NCBI GenBank assembly: GCA_946183385.1
Contig: CAMHBN010000127.1
Location: 1-6,025 of the forward strand
DNA: 6,025 bases
Direction of reading: 5' to 3'
From: an uncultured Ruminococcus sp.
Lineage (GTDB): Bacteria; Bacillota; Clostridia; Oscillospirales; Ruminococcaceae
Shown piece by piece: positions 5,971 to 6,025 of the stretch. The first letter of the stretch is position 1, and each line of letters begins with the position of its first letter. Under the pieces are notes generated by a model, which worked only from the letters and a program-made list of their open reading frames with translations, was not told where the DNA came from and did no database searches. A program made the translations under genes and the position numbers.

Positions 5971-6025
5971 TGGTTGGGGTGGAAGGATTTGAACCCTCGA
6001 AATAACGGAGTCAGAGTCCGCTGCC
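5971..6025 (-). tRNA. tRNA-Gln(CTG), 3' part, running off the window
   Basis: On the minus strand the sequence contains an anticodon stem, GCGGA/TCCGT, around the loop CTCTGAC (complement of 6010-6016). The anticodon is CTG, reading CAG glutamine codons. A T-arm with the TTCAAAT loop (complement of 5987-5993) and 5-bp stem follows, then an acceptor strand CACCCCA (complement of 5975-5981), discriminator A and an encoded CCA (complement of 5971-5973). The 5' acceptor strand and most of the D-arm lie outside the window. The variable region is six bases by this folding. Confidence 0.9.

Noticed and set aside
5882..5972. The 13-base repeat at the tRNA end as attL/attR sites
   Set aside because: The copies are inverted and only about 65 bases apart, whereas integration produces direct repeats flanking an element with an integrase.

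Overview
The window looks like chromosomal or island DNA from a moderately GC-rich member of the Clostridia, possibly a gut Ruminococcaceae/Oscillospirales relative. This is an inference from codon use (GC-rich third positions with frequent ATA and AGG), strong AGGAG-type ribosome binding sites, an encoded CCA on the tRNA and short palindromic repeats between genes. No taxonomic marker beyond part of a tRNA is present.

Layout: positions 1-228 are intergenic, with a likely truncated terminator, three perfect or near-perfect palindromes and a good extended -10 promoter. Positions 229-3581 encode what was almost certainly one protein of about 1117 residues: an N-terminal TIR domain, one transmembrane helix, a coiled coil and a large beta-propeller region. 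A net -1 frame change near the C run at 2090-2093 now splits it into two reading frames (229-2130 and 2127-3581). Twelve bases downstream, in the same operon, positions 3594-5552 encode a 652-residue membrane protein with two N-terminal membrane helices, two TrkA-N/RCK-like Rossmann domains and a C-terminal RyR-type domain. The operon ends at a strong bidirectional terminator (5557-5586). This terminator also serves a small, AT-rich, convergent gene of unknown function (complement 5617-5817). Between that gene and the right edge lie an inverted repeat built of 7-base tandem units, a tRNA-type terminator hairpin, and the 3' part of a tRNA-Gln(CTG) gene on the minus strand, which runs off the window.

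How the genes may work together: TIR domains with a WxxxE glutamate are commonly NAD-consuming enzymes, and TrkA-N/RCK and RyR-type domains bind, or are proposed to bind, nucleotides or NAD-derived molecules. The most economical model is a two-gene membrane signalling or defence module. In it, the propeller senses a stimulus, the TIR domain makes a nucleotide signal or depletes NAD, and the Rossmann/RyR membrane protein responds. The architecture is read from the sequence; the coupling and the biological role are inference.
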